Positions 53,782 to 63,075 of a stretch of DNA of 64,000 nucleotides are shown piece by piece. Source of the DNA: UBA9611 sp965237595 (lineage in GTDB: Bacteria > Chloroflexota > Dehalococcoidia > Lucifugimonadales > UBA3495); the NCBI GenBank assembly GCA_965237595.1, contig CBDEFY010000001.1, forward strand, positions 558,001 to 622,000. Direction: 5' to 3'. Position numbers and translations under genes: made by a program. Numbering within the stretch: position 1 is the first letter of the stretch; the number at the start of each line of letters is the position of its first letter. The notes below the pieces were generated by a model that was not told the DNA's origin, ran no database searches, and was given only the letters and a program-made list of their open reading frames with translations.

Positions 53782-55461
53782 GAGCCTGTCTCAGAAGTCT
53801 GAACTGGCCATGGGTATGTCGTTGGGTGTATTTTCGAGGCGACATAAATTGGGGAGATGTTGAGATGCCGTTTCGAGAGATGGGCCGAGAGCAGATATGG
53901 ATGTTGCCGCCGACGCTTGACGAACTGTTGCCGTTGGACCATCCAGCGCGATTCGTGGCCGAGTTCGTTGACGCTTTGGACCGGGAGGACTGGGCGGAGC
54001 TTGGGGTAAAGATAGACGGGGAGGTGCTGGGAGCGCCAGCCTACCATCCACGTGCGCTGTTGAGCGTGTGGCTGTACGGCTTCATGACCGGGGTGCGCTC
54101 GTGCCGGAAGCTGGAGGCGGCCTGCCGGGACCAGATACCATACCTGTGGCTGACCGGGTGGCAGCATCCTGACCACAACACCCTGTGGAGGTTCTACAAA
54201 GGGCATCGGCAGGCCATGAGGAAGCTGTTCGAGCGGACGGTGCGTATGGCAGTGACGATGAAGTTGGTGGACCTGGCGGTTCAGGCGGTGGATGGTACGA
54301 AGGTGGTCGCCAACGCGTCGCTGAACAGGAGCTACGACGCCGAGGGACTGCGTGGTCTGTTGGAGCGGCTGGAGCGTGCGATAGCCGACCTTGAGGCTCA
54401 GAACGAAGCGGGAGAAGACACTGCTGTTGCCCATCTGCCTGAGGAGTTGGCTGACAAGGAGGTCTTGAGAGAGCAGGTGAGGCAGGCGATGGACGATCTC
54501 ACGAGTCAGAAGCGCCACAAGCGCATCAACCTGACCGACCCAGACGCCAGGCTGATGAAGGGTAGGCAAGGCATCGTGGCTGGCTACAACGCTCAGGCTA
54601 TGGTCTCACCCACAGAGACGGATGGGGGAGCGACCGGCATGTTGGTCACCGCCGTGGACGTGGTGGATGCAGCCAATGACAATGCCCTGCTGGTGCCGAT
54701 GGTCGAGCAGGCCGAGGAGACTATGGGGACGAAGTCGCAGATGACGTTGGCCGATGCCGGATACTTCGCCGCGAGTCACTTGGAAGAATGCGCCCGTCGA
54801 GATCAGCAGGTGGTAGTGTCGGAGTCGCGGCAACGGTTCCTCAAAGACCCATATCACAAGGACCGATTCACCTACGACGAGCAGAGCGACAGCTTTACGT
54901 GTCCGCAGGGACAGACGCTCAAGTTCGTTCGTATCCAACATACGCATGGAGTCCCGTTGCGTCTGTACCGGGCCTCCGGGGTCGTCTGCCAAGTGTGCCC
55001 AGCCTTCGGAGTCTGCACGAAGGCCAAAGAGATTGGGCGGAGCCTGGCGATAGGTCCGCATGACGCAGTGCTGCGCCGTCATCGTGCCTGGATGTCCACC
55101 TCAGCAGCTAGAGAGGCGTACAAGCTGAGAAAGCAACTGGTCGAGCCTGTCTTCGGAATCATCAAGGAACAACAGGGGGCACGGAGATTCCTGCTGCGCG
55201 GCCTCGTTAACGTGGCGGCCGAGTGGACAATGCTGGCCACAGCCTTCAACCTGCGCACTCTCTGGCGGGTGTGGCGCTCAGCCCCTTCATCGGTCTATTT
55301 AATGGCCCGGAGCCTTGTCCCGTCTCCTGACCTGCAGTGATGACAGCAGCTGACCCATCGCTCCGTCGCCTGTCCTACCCGCTCAGGCCAGGGCCTTTCA
55401 GCGAACCCTTTGACCTCTATCTGCTCCCCCTATCCGCAATTTCCACTTCTGGGACAGGCTC
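53782..55461 (+). mobile_element. IS1182-type element, complete (1680 bp)
   Basis: Left end GAGCCTGTCTCAGAAGT, right end read inwards GAGCCTGTCCCAGAAGT (16/17). AAAA flanks both sides (53778-53781, 55462-55465). Absence from arm A proves it inserted after the duplication. Confidence 0.92.
53864..55340 (+). CDS. IS1182-family transposase
   Basis: 492 residues from ATG 53864 (MPFREMGREQIWMLPPTLDELLP). Motifs: LAVQAVDGTKVVANASL (first Asp), DPDARLMKGRQGIVAGYNAQAMV, MTLADAGYFAASHLEE (second Asp) and LVEPVFGIIKEQQGARRFLLRG (Glu). A zinc-binding cysteine group (TCPQGQT, VCQVCPAFGVC) is typical for the family. The gene is intact. Confidence 0.92.
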
Positions 55462-55561
55462 AAAACGCTGGTGTTTGCAATTGTCAATGCCGGACGGCAT
55501 AGGAGAGAAGCAACCGCCCCGTGGGGCTGCTGGAAGTCCCACGGGGCGGCGTAGAGGACGT

Positions 55562-56048
55562 TCAAGGCAACGGCGGATACGGGTTGCAGTAGCACAACCC
55601 CGGCCCGTGTTGCGCGGGATGGTCAGGGGGCTGCCCGCAGTTCTGGCAGTTCTCAACATCGGGCTGCTGTTGACCACCTTGCCCAACTTCCGCCAACAGC
55701 CGGTTTATCCAGTATCCCAACTGCCGGGCTGCCTTGCGGACTTCCGGCCCATAGGCGCTAGATAAAGCATCATCGGGCAACTCCCATTCGTCAATCCGAT
55801 TCAGCACAACGCGGGCTTGGGCGGTATGGTGAATCGCCATACTGCTGGCGGACTGCGCGTGTAGCTGCTGCCAGCAGGTAATCAACCAACAGGGCGTTGG
55901 GGCTGCCGTCCAGGGCCGTTGCCGGTGTCCAAACGGGCGCGGCGGGGGGGAGGGCTGTATGGGCGTCCTGATGCGATGCAGGGGCGTTTTGGTCCACCGC
56001 CGGACTGTCCGCGGCGCGGTCAACTAAGGCCAGATTCCGAAATACCAT
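55562..56048 (-). pseudogene. Chimeric frame: phage-like N-terminus joined to the duplicated gene end
   Basis: ATG 56048 opens MVFRNLALVDRAADSPAVDQ, continues Pro/Ala-rich to LLVDYLLAAATRAVRQQYG, and then meets the duplication edge at 55838. The last 92 residues of the 37918-38781 protein follow in a different frame (from IHHTAQARVVLNRIDEWELP to CNPYPPLP). So neither parent is complete. The start overlaps the upstream gene's end by 29 bp. Confidence 0.55.
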
Positions 56049-56466
56049 CGTTCAACTCCGATTGTTGAAATTGCTGGATTTTGGCAAGGGGATGGTTCCA
56101 TAAGGCTTGTCGCATTGTGCTTTGCCTGTCCGCAAGGGGCGGCGCTGGGGGCGGCGGCGGCGTTGCGCGGGCGGGGCGCGATTCGTCGCCTAGACCATCG
56201 TCGAAAATCAGATAAACAGAGGGCGGCCCGGTCATGTTCAAGTCAACATCGCTGGATTGCCTTGGCTTCCCAAATCCCCGGTCGAGCAGTTCCACGGCGG
56301 CCTTGAATCGCAGCGTCTTGCTTGGGCTGTCGTTTAACAACCTTGCCAACAGTGCGACGGCAGCCGGGCCGTGTTCTTGGGCCGCAGCGCGAATGTCGGT
56401 GGTAACCTTATCCTTGCTGCCCTTTGGCCTGCCCGCGCCGGGCCGTTTCCCGCCGTGCGCCGCCAT
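56020..56466 (-). CDS. Phage-type DUF5681-like protein
   Basis: 148 residues. MAAHGGKRPGAGRPKGSKDKVTTDIRAAAQEHGPAAVALLARLL and LRFKAAVELLDRGFGKPRQ form the basic GAGRPKG start and helical core common in small phage-packaging-associated proteins. The C-terminal Pro-rich part is variable. Start overlaps the previous stop as TAATG. Function not established. Confidence 0.6.
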   Translation of the reverse strand: MAAHGGKRPGAGRPKGSKDKVTTDIRAAAQEHGPAAVALLARLLNDSPSKTLRFKAAVELLDRGFGKPRQSSDVDLNMTGPPSVYLIFDDGLGDESRPARATPPPPPAPPLADRQSTMRQALWNHPLAKIQQFQQSELNDGISESGLS

Positions 56467-56732
56467 TACGCGCCTTGCACCATCCCGCCGGATGCGCGGA
56501 TGTTGTCGGCGTAGCGTTTCTTGCTGTCCCTTTCTGCCGTCCTCATTGCCGTCCCTTCCGCCGACACGGGCGGGGCAAGGCTACTGGCAGCCGGGTCAGC
56601 AGCATACTTGAGACCGGCGGCGTAGGCGCGGCGGATGGCCTCTCTTACCACGGCGTCCGGGTGCAGCACGTCGGCGCGGGTTATCCGGTTGCCCTGCGGC
56701 CTGTCGATTGCGCGAACCTGAATCATGGTCAT
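56466..56732 (-). CDS. Small hypothetical phage-like protein
   Basis: 88 residues: MTMIQVRAIDRPQGNRITRADVLHPDAVVREAIRRAYAAGLKYAA, then a polar tail. It is coupled to the downstream DUF5681-like gene (TAATG). The style matches small genes near terminases. Not recognised. Confidence 0.5.
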   Translation of the reverse strand: MTMIQVRAIDRPQGNRITRADVLHPDAVVREAIRRAYAAGLKYAADPAASSLAPPVSAEGTAMRTAERDSKKRYADNIRASGGMVQGA

Positions 56733-56917
56733 TGGCTTTCCCCCTCTTTAGGTTATACAGTGCGCCGGGGCATAACTCATTTTCGGGGTGTCCGGGGCTG
56801 CCCGCACATGGCGCACAAGGTCAAGTGATTCGGAGTGAACCGGTGGAAATTTTGGCAGTACCGTCCGGGATAGATAGGCAGCTTGATTCTCCGTTGATTT
56901 CTGGCGTAGGTGCAAGT

Positions 56918-57166
56918 TCAAGATACTTGATTTCCGAACATTGCGCCAAACTGTTGACTATTAAGCACGCGTTTGAGTGCGTGGGGCGCGTCAATGCTGC
57001 CCGTAGCTTGGAAACATCGTCGGGTTAGAGTCCTTACCGCGTCTATCGGCGTCAACGTCGGCAGCATCGGCGGGAAGTCCGGGAAGTCCAGGGAATCATC
57101 ATAATCATAGGGCGGCGTTTTAGGGTGTTCAGGGCCGTTGCCGGTGTTCGGGCTTACGGGGCGCAA
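56918..57166 (-). CDS. Hypothetical fragment, 82 residues
   Basis: Pro/Asp-rich start (PEHPKTPPYDYDDSLDFPDFPPML) then LTPIDAVRTLTRRCFQATGSIDAPHALKRVLNSQQFG. It may be the end of a longer phage protein cut by the IS1182 at 57209. No family recognised; low certainty that it is translated. Confidence 0.3.
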   Translation of the reverse strand: MRPVSPNTGNGPEHPKTPPYDYDDSLDFPDFPPMLPTLTPIDAVRTLTRRCFQATGSIDAPHALKRVLNSQQFGAMFGNQVS

Positions 57167-57208
57167 AGGGCTGGAAACGGCCTCTACGGGCTGCCGTGGG
57201 GCTGCTAG

Positions 57209-59053
57209 AAATCTGGCCGGAAAGTGGCGGCAGCCGGGTCAGCGGCTATACTTGGAGTCAACAAGCATAGCGAGGGCTGAGAATGCTGGGAGAGCGTTCG
57301 GACCAGAGGGGCCTGTGGGAAGCGGACCGGCTGTATCTGGACCACGTGGGCAAGGACACCTTCTATGGTCTGCTGGCCTCGCTGCGTGGCCGGTTGTTCC
57401 GGGACGCAGATTTCGCCGGGTTCTACTGCGCCGACAACGGCCGGGACAGCGTGCCGCCCAGCCTGCTGGCCACGGCCCTCCTGCTCCAGTCCCACGACAA
57501 GGTCAGCGACGCCGAGGCCAAGGCCCGGGCCGACTTCGACATCCGCTGGAAGGTGGCCCTGGGGATTGAGGTGGAGGATAGGCCCTTCGCCAAGAGCACA
57601 CTGCAGGTGTTTCGTGCCCAGCTGATACTGCACGGCAAGGTACGGGAGGTATTCGAGTCCAGCCTGAGACTGGCCCGGGAGTCGGGCTACCTGAAAAGGC
57701 GGAGCATGAAGGTGGCGTTGGACACGACCAACATCCTGGGCCGGGGCGCAGGCAAGGACACCTACAATCTGTTGGCCGACGGGATCGTCAAATTGTTATG
57801 GGCTCTGGCGGCAGTGGAAAAGTCTACCGCCAAAGAATGGGCCAAGGCCCAGGGATATAAGAGATACCTGGGTTCCAGCGTGAAGGGTGAGTCGGCCATC
57901 GACTGGAGCAACAAACGGGCGCGGGCGGCGCTGTTGGACTCAATTGTGGCCGACGCGGACCGGTTGTTGGAGTTGTCGCGTCAGGCGCATGGGGAATTGC
58001 CGGAGGACAGTGAGGAGCGCCAGCGGATTGTGGCGGCGGCGGAACTGCTGGGACAGTTGCTGCTCCAGGACGTGGAACGCACTGATGACGGAGTCGGCCT
58101 CAAGGACGGAGTGAGCCGGGACCGGATGATGTCGGTGCATGACCCGGAGATGCGCCACGGCCACAAGAGCAGCAGCCGGCGGCGACGGGCACAAGGCGGC
58201 GATTGTGGTGGACACCGACTCTCAGCTGATCACCGCCGTAGAGGTATTGCCCGGCAACGCTCCGGACAACCTGGGGGCGCTGGACCTGGTGGAGCAGAGC
58301 GAGGCCAACACCGGCGTGCCGGTGGAGGAGGCCATGGGCGACGCCGCTTACGGCGACGGCGGTACCCGTCAGACCTTCGCCGATGCGGTCCGGCACCCCG
58401 ATAGCCAGGGTGCCGGACCGCCCCAACCGGTCTCACTTTCCCAAGGAAGACTTTCATATTGACCTAGAGGCGGGCACGTGCACCTGTCCGGCGGGGAATG
58501 TTGCCCGGAGGATCGTATCATTCGGGGCCCGGACCGGCCCCACCGGGCGAACTCACCGGCTGAATGGCTTCCGGTTCGATGGAGCGGTCTGCGGGGTATG
58601 CCCGCTGCGGTCCCAGTGCGTCGCCGGGTCATCGGGGTTGGGACGAACGGTGCAACTGCACCCGCAGGAGTCTTTATTGCAGCAGGCCCGCGCCCTGCAG
58701 CAGAGTGAGGCCTTCGCCGGGTACCGTCAGCGCCGGGTAGTGGTGGAGCACCGGCTGGCGCGGCTGGTCCAGCTGGGAATCCGCCAAGCACGCTACTTCG
58801 GCCGCGTCAAAACCAAGTTCCAGCTGTACTTGGCTGCCACCGTGGCCAACCTGACCCTGGTGGCCTCCAAAGCCGGTCTGCCAGAAGATACCGGCGGCGC
58901 TTCCAAAGTCGGCAGTGCCCTCCGTGCCGGGACCATCCATTCCACCGTTGATTTCATTCCTGCACGGCTCTGCCAGATTTGGGCACTAGCCTTGCTTACC
59001 TCGGCCTCATTGCCGAAATTAATCTCCCCGAACAGGGCTTTCCGGCCCGGTTT
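57209..59053 (+). mobile_element. IS1182-family element with CTAG target (1845 bp)
   Basis: CTAG flanks both ends (57205-57208, 59054-59057). Ends read inwards are AAATCTGGCCGGAAAG and AAACCGGGCCGGAAAG. The element matches the partial copy at 43456-44261. The transposase is frameshifted. Confidence 0.85.
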
Positions 59054-59057
59054 CTAG
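57283..59057 (+). pseudogene. IS1182-family transposase, frameshifted
   Basis: The first frame runs from MLGERSDQRGLWEADRLYLDHVGKD through KVALDTTNILGRGAGKDTYNLLADG (first Asp) to about 58180. Coding then moves to the frame of DGHKAAIVVDTDSQLITAVEVLPGNAPDNLGALDLVEQSEANTG and EEAMGDAAYGDGGTRQTFADA (second Asp), and shifts again near 58400 into FPKEDFHIDLEAGTCTCPAGN and VVEHRLARLVQLGIRQARYFGRVKTKFQLYLAATVANLTLV. Two frameshifts make it inactive. The final TAG is created by the CTAG target. Confidence 0.8.
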
Positions 59058-59478
59058 GGCTACCGCCAAGGCCTTCTTAGACACCCTTCAGGATCGGTTG
59101 CCCTTCCCTCTTAAGGCTATCCAGGTGGACGGGGGCAGCGAGTTCCAAGGGGGCTTTGAGCAGGCCTGCCAAGAGCGGGGTCTTCAGCTGTTCGTCCTGC
59201 CTCCCAGGTCACCCAAGCTCAATGGCCATGTGGAGCGGGCCCAGCGGACCCATACCGAGGAGTTCTATGAGGTGTACTCGTATGACCTGAAGATCACTAC
59301 TCTAAACCAGGCTCTCAAGGAGTGGGAGCGGGTCTACAACTACATTCGGCCCCACCAGTCTCTGGGGTATCTAACCCCTTTCGAATATCTAAATAACCTT
59401 CAAGGAGCGACAGGGGAACCATCTTTGACCCTCTCCGCCAAATCCCACCCACCAGCTCGTCAAGGCCTGAAACCCTAG
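59058..59478 (+). pseudogene. IS481/IS3-like integrase-core fragment
   Basis: The frame gives ATAKAFLDTLQDRLPFPLKAIQVDGGSEFQGGFEQACQERGLQLFVLPPRSPKLNGHVERAQRTHTEEFYEVY, the second Asp to Glu part of an rve transposase, and NYIRPHQSLGYLTPFEYL. The first catalytic Asp and the HTH are absent. The fragment directly abuts the IS1182 target site. Confidence 0.8.
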
Positions 59479-59516
59479 CGGGCGCGGGCTCTGACCGCGG
59501 GCCTTGACGAGCTGGT
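59451..59516. repeat. 17-bp perfect inverted repeat, 32-bp centre
   Basis: ACCAGCTCGTCAAGGCC (59451-59467) is complementary to GGCCTTGACGAGCTGGT (59500-59516). It straddles the stop of the transposase fragment. No T-run follows. It might be paired ends of abutting IS copies or a recombination site. Confidence 0.6.
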
Positions 59517-59545
59517 ACCATCGGCCGATCGGAGAGGGTGGATCC

Positions 59546-59767
59546 ATGAATGCCTATGCAGGGAGGTCGAGTGTCACTAATCTACTGGACGAGTACAGGC
59601 GGTTGACACACCACGAAGGCCGATTCTATAATCGCGTTGTCTTAACAATTGAAAAGGCTGAGGCACGTAGGGGAGCTCGGTTGAGCCGGGCTGAGAGGGC
59701 GACCGTCACTGTCGCCGACCCTTGCGAACCTGATCTGGGTAATTCCAGCGGAGGGAGCGGCGCTTAA
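59546..59767 (+). CDS. Small hypothetical protein, 73 residues
   Basis: ATG 59546 (MNAYAGRSSVTNLLDEYRRLTHHEGRFYNRVVLTIEKAEARRGARLSRAERATV) preceded by GGAGAGG. It is basic and helical in the first 55 residues. A terminator follows directly, so it may form a small transcription unit. Not recognised. Confidence 0.45.
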   Translation: MNAYAGRSSVTNLLDEYRRLTHHEGRFYNRVVLTIEKAEARRGARLSRAERATVTVADPCEPDLGNSSGGSGA

Positions 59768-59785
59768 GGTTATCTATGGCATGTG

Positions 59786-59819
59786 GGCCGCCACAACCTC
59801 CGAGTTGGCGGCCTTTTTT
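59786..59819 (+). terminator. Intrinsic terminator
   Basis: GGCCGCCA / TGGCGGCC 8-bp stem with a 12-nt loop, followed by six T (59814-59819). It ends the 73-residue gene and isolates the ABC transporter genes. Confidence 0.85.
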
Positions 59820-59870
59820 CTTGCCCGGAACCCTAGCCGGTCTCCAAGTGGGACTCCAGGATAACGGTTC

Positions 59871-60704
59871 ATGGCCAATGGTGCGGGACCATGCCCGAAA
59901 ATCCGGGCGCAGTCTATCTTCAAGTCCTTCTTGGTTGACGGACAATGGGTGCCGGTGCTGGCCGGGGTCGATCTTTCCGTTGGCGCCGGGGAGTTCGTCA
60001 GCATAATCGGACCCAGCGGCTGTGGCAAGAGCACATTGCTCAACATCATCGCCGGGCTGGAGGAGCCTGATGCGGGTGTGGTGGAGTTCGAAGGCGATCC
60101 ATCTAACCACCGGCTGGGCCACATTGGCTATATGCAGCAGAAAGACCTCCTGCTGCCCTGGCGCACCGTTCTAGATAACGCCACCCTGGGGCTGGAGCTG
60201 CGGGGCATGTCCCGGCAGCAGGCACGCCAGAAAGCCCTGGACCTCAGCCAGGAGTTCGGGCTGGAGGGTTTCGAGAACCAATACCCTTTCGCCCTCTCCG
60301 GCGGGATGCGGCAAAGGGCAGCTTTCCTGCGCACCATGTTGCTGGACCAGGACGTGGTACTCCTGGATGAACCCTTCGGCGCACTGGACGCCTTGACCCG
60401 CGTCCAGATGCAGGAATGGCTGCTGGAACTGTGGGACTCCTTGGGCAGGACGATCATCCTGATAACCCACGACGTGGAGGAGGCGTTGCTGGTTTCTGAC
60501 CGGGTCTACGTGCTTACTGCTAGGCCCGGACGAGTAACCATGGTCCTGGACGTCGATCTGCCCCGTCCCCGGAGCTACGAACAGGTTACCCAGCCAGCCT
60601 TCGGCGAGCTGAAGGCTGGCTTGCTGGCCCCGTTGCGCGGAGATGTGTCCAGCCGGTCTCCGGCTAGCCAGTCCAATGTACAGCCTGAGGTGTGGCGCCA
60701 GTGA
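59871..60704 (+). CDS. ABC transporter ATP-binding protein, NitT/TauT type
   Basis: 277 residues with Walker A IIGPSGCGKST (45-55), Q-loop YMQQKDLLLPWRTVLDN, signature LSGGMRQR (~143-150), Walker B VVLLDEPFGALD and H-loop LITHDVEEAL. The LPWRTVLDN segment and FGALDALTR are characteristic of the nitrate/sulfonate/taurine/riboflavin-precursor importers. The permease gene starts right after the stop (TGA-ATG), so they form an operon, but the permease is destroyed by IS1380. The substrate-binding protein is not in the window. Confidence 0.9.
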   Translation: MANGAGPCPKIRAQSIFKSFLVDGQWVPVLAGVDLSVGAGEFVSIIGPSGCGKSTLLNIIAGLEEPDAGVVEFEGDPSNHRLGHIGYMQQKDLLLPWRTVLDNATLGLELRGMSRQQARQKALDLSQEFGLEGFENQYPFALSGGMRQRAAFLRTMLLDQDVVLLDEPFGALDALTRVQMQEWLLELWDSLGRTIILITHDVEEALLVSDRVYVLTARPGRVTMVLDVDLPRPRSYEQVTQPAFGELKAGLLAPLRGDVSSRSPASQSNVQPEVWRQ

Positions 60705-60873
60705 ATGACGACTCTTCCCAACCTGGGGTTCTCGTGCCGCCGGGGGAAGCCGGCCCTCCTGTCGCGCCGGCAGTTTTCCCGGCGGTTCTCAACGTGCTTC
60801 CAGCGACGGGCCGCAGACGCGTGGTCAACACATTCATGGCACGGCTGCGGCAGTGGATAGCGCCGCTACTCAT
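60705..60873 (+). pseudogene. ABC transporter permease, N-terminal 56 residues only
   Basis: ATG 60705 gives NDDSSQPGVLVPPGEAGPPVAP, a cytoplasmic leader, then RRRVVNTFMARLRQWIAPLLIL at the start of the first membrane helix. IS1380 copy 2 begins at 60874 and ends the gene. No further permease sequence is found on the far side of the IS. Confidence 0.75.
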
Positions 60874-62616
60874 CCTGAATTTCCCAGATCAACCTGATTT
60901 CCCTGAACCGGTGTCATCCTGTGCGGCGGGAACTATAGTACGGTATCCTGAGCGCGTCAACTGCGCTCCGATTCACTCAATTGCTCCACTCTCATAGGAT
61001 ATCCATCGTCCTAACGAGCGTAGAAATTCCAAATCCTCTGCCCTTGCCCAAGCGTCTCCCTCGTGGCGGCCCATTTACTCTTGACGACCCCATAACTGTC
61101 CTAAATACCGGTGCTCTCAAAGCAAGCTAGCCAGGTGCCAGCCGAAGCCGGCTGATCCGTTCTAGTATCCCGGTGAGCATTTCCCTGGTCACCAGCACCT
61201 CGGCAAGCTGAAACACCATCCTCCTGGCATGGCGTACCAGTCGCCCACCCGTCTTGATCAGCCTAGTCTGAAGACTGGTCAGAGTCCAATGCTTCATATC
61301 CTCCGGCAAAGCCAACCTTCTCATGAAGTTTCCCAGATTGTACGCCAGAACGAACAGCCATAGCCTCGCCTGGTTGGCCACGAACTTGTGACAGGACAGT
61401 CTGGTCCAGTTCAGGGCGTACTTGCCCTCCTTGATCCACTGCTCCGCTGTGCCACGGCCATTGTAAAAGCGGACTATGCCTTTGGGTGGATAGCTCAGGT
61501 TGGTCACGATGAAGCCTACCCTGGGAAATAACTCCCCCTGATGCCACTCCACCTTGGCTACTACTCGCCGGGAAATACTCCAGCTCTGGGCCTGGTAAGT
61601 GAAGTCGTAGTAGGAGACGATCGGCCTCCTGGAAGACCAGTCGGCAGGTCGTACCAGCAGGTGCGCGATTTCTCTCTGAAGTACCGCGTTAGCTGAAAGC
61701 CGGATGGCGTACCCAATCATCTCTTGTTCCAAGTACTCGTACACCTCTGGCTTGCCAAAGGCGGCATCACCCCGGAACAACAGCCGCCGTCCCTTCCTCT
61801 GGTATCTTTTCACCACCGGCTCAAGGAGTTCCTGCCAGCCCTCGGCGCTATGGACGTTGCCGGGGCGTAGCGTCGCTCCTTCACAATCGCCGAACTGGTT
61901 GAATAGAAAGAGGGGATGATAGCAGACACACTCGAAGTGCCCATTGTAGGCGGCACCCTCCTGATGGCCATGCACTGGACTCTCCGAGCTGTCCATGTCC
62001 AGAATCACTCGCTGGTGTGGAGTATGGGCCATAGCATCTTCCACCCATTGGGGATTCATTCGTGCCAGCCCCTGCAGGTTGTCCTGTTGGGTCAGAGTTT
62101 CAGTTTCAAAGCGGCTCACGGTGTTGGTGCTGGCGGCGTTCCGGTCTGATCCTTGCCAGCCCACGACGACTCTCATGGCTGGGTCTTGGGAAAGGCGTTC
62201 GGCATCATTGGTGTCATCGTAGCCGGCCAAGCGGCTGTAGATGGACTGTCTGAGCAGCGGGACGAGGTGGTGTCGGATGTTGCGACCGGAGCGGCTTTCC
62301 TGGAGATAGTCGGCAGCAATATGGGTAAGGCCCAGGGCATCATCCAGCTCTCGAATGGGCAAGAGTCCGGCATCGGAAGTGATGGTGGCACCGTGAAACT
62401 CCAGACGGACTTTGGGGTTGAACTGGAGCCGGAGAGGGGTTTTGTCGCCGTCACCCATCAGGTGCCTCCGGGGTTGTTACGCTATCTGAAGAATCTTACT
62501 ATTCTAATGAATGTATTATAGCCGAGATGTTGGTGAAAAGTTCATGAGACGACTACAAAAGCAAGAACGTTGCCTATATACCGCATCACACTGTTATCCT
62601 AACTGGGAAATATGGG
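60874..62616 (-). mobile_element. IS1380-family insertion sequence, copy 2 (complete, 1743 bp)
   Basis: Same ends and length as 7039-8781, inverted. The flanks (CTCAT and CTGAA) do not match, so no target duplication remains. The missing permease remainder on the right supports recombination or deletion between copies after insertion. Confidence 0.9.
61127..62458 (-). CDS. IS1380-family transposase
   Basis: 443 residues, identical in predicted sequence to 7197-8528. Catalytic motifs LDMDSSESPVHGHQEG, LLFRGDAAFGKPEV and GRGTAEQWIKEGK are all present. Confidence 0.92.
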   Translation of the reverse strand: MGDGDKTPLRLQFNPKVRLEFHGATITSDAGLLPIRELDDALGLTHIAADYLQESRSGRNIRHHLVPLLRQSIYSRLAGYDDTNDAERLSQDPAMRVVVGWQGSDRNAASTNTVSRFETETLTQQDNLQGLARMNPQWVEDAMAHTPHQRVILDMDSSESPVHGHQEGAAYNGHFECVCYHPLFLFNQFGDCEGATLRPGNVHSAEGWQELLEPVVKRYQRKGRRLLFRGDAAFGKPEVYEYLEQEMIGYAIRLSANAVLQREIAHLLVRPADWSSRRPIVSYYDFTYQAQSWSISRRVVAKVEWHQGELFPRVGFIVTNLSYPPKGIVRFYNGRGTAEQWIKEGKYALNWTRLSCHKFVANQARLWLFVLAYNLGNFMRRLALPEDMKHWTLTSLQTRLIKTGGRLVRHARRMVFQLAEVLVTREMLTGILERISRLRLAPG

Positions 62617-62639
62617 CTGAACACTTCGCAGTGACCAGT

Positions 62640-62700
62640 GTTTCACTGACTCTGGCAAAGTCAGCCTTCTCATGAAGTTGCCCAGGTTGTAGGCCAGTAC
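62640..62700 (-). pseudogene. Short relic of a related IS1380 transposase
   Basis: CAGCCTTCTCATGAAGTTGC and the surrounding ~55 bp match the complete transposase (region 61306-61350, encoding LWLFVLAYNLGNFMRRLALPE) with several differences, so it derives from a different, older copy. It lies between IS1380 copy 2 and IS3 copy 3. Confidence 0.6.
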
Positions 62701-62790
62701 TGAGGTGGACCCGGAAATTCGGACGGGTGGTTAAGTGAGAGTTCTGCTCCTAAAATAGCCACAGCTGTTGCTGTGAGGGAGGAGTGGGAC

Positions 62791-63075
62791 ATGTCAAAAG
62801 AGCGGAGGAAGCACAGCCCAACATTCAAGGCCAAGGTGGCCCTGGAAGCGGTGAAGGGTGAAGAGACGGTGGCCCAACTGGCCGCCCGCTACGAGGTCCA
62901 TCCCGGGCAGATCCAGGCCTGGAAGAAGTCCTTGTTGGAAGGAGCGGTCGGCGTCTTTGGTGGGAACCAAGACAAACGCCAGAAGAGCGATGCGGTCCTT
63001 GTTGCCCGGCTCTATCAGCAGATCGGCCAACTGAAGGTTGAGCGGGATTTCTTGGCGGAGAGGCTCGGTCCATGA
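62791..63075 (+). CDS. IS3-family OrfA
   Basis: 94 residues starting MSKERRKHSPTFKAKVALE with GGAGGAG 8 bp upstream; no nonsense codon at position 2, unlike copy 2. Ends FLAERLGP, overlapping orfB by ATGA. Confidence 0.9.
   Translation: MSKERRKHSPTFKAKVALEAVKGEETVAQLAARYEVHPGQIQAWKKSLLEGAVGVFGGNQDKRQKSDAVLVARLYQQIGQLKVERDFLAERLGP

Larger units (their letters stand above)
51043..55838 (-). repeat. Inverted duplication, arm B (3.1 kb plus a 1.68-kb IS)
   Basis: Reverse complement of 38505-41616, interrupted at 53782-55461 by an IS1182-type element with its AAAA duplication. Arm B keeps the sequence beyond the end of arm A, including the UCA tRNA and integrase, so it is the more native copy on that side. 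The outer junction at 55838 falls inside a coding frame. Confidence 0.9.
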
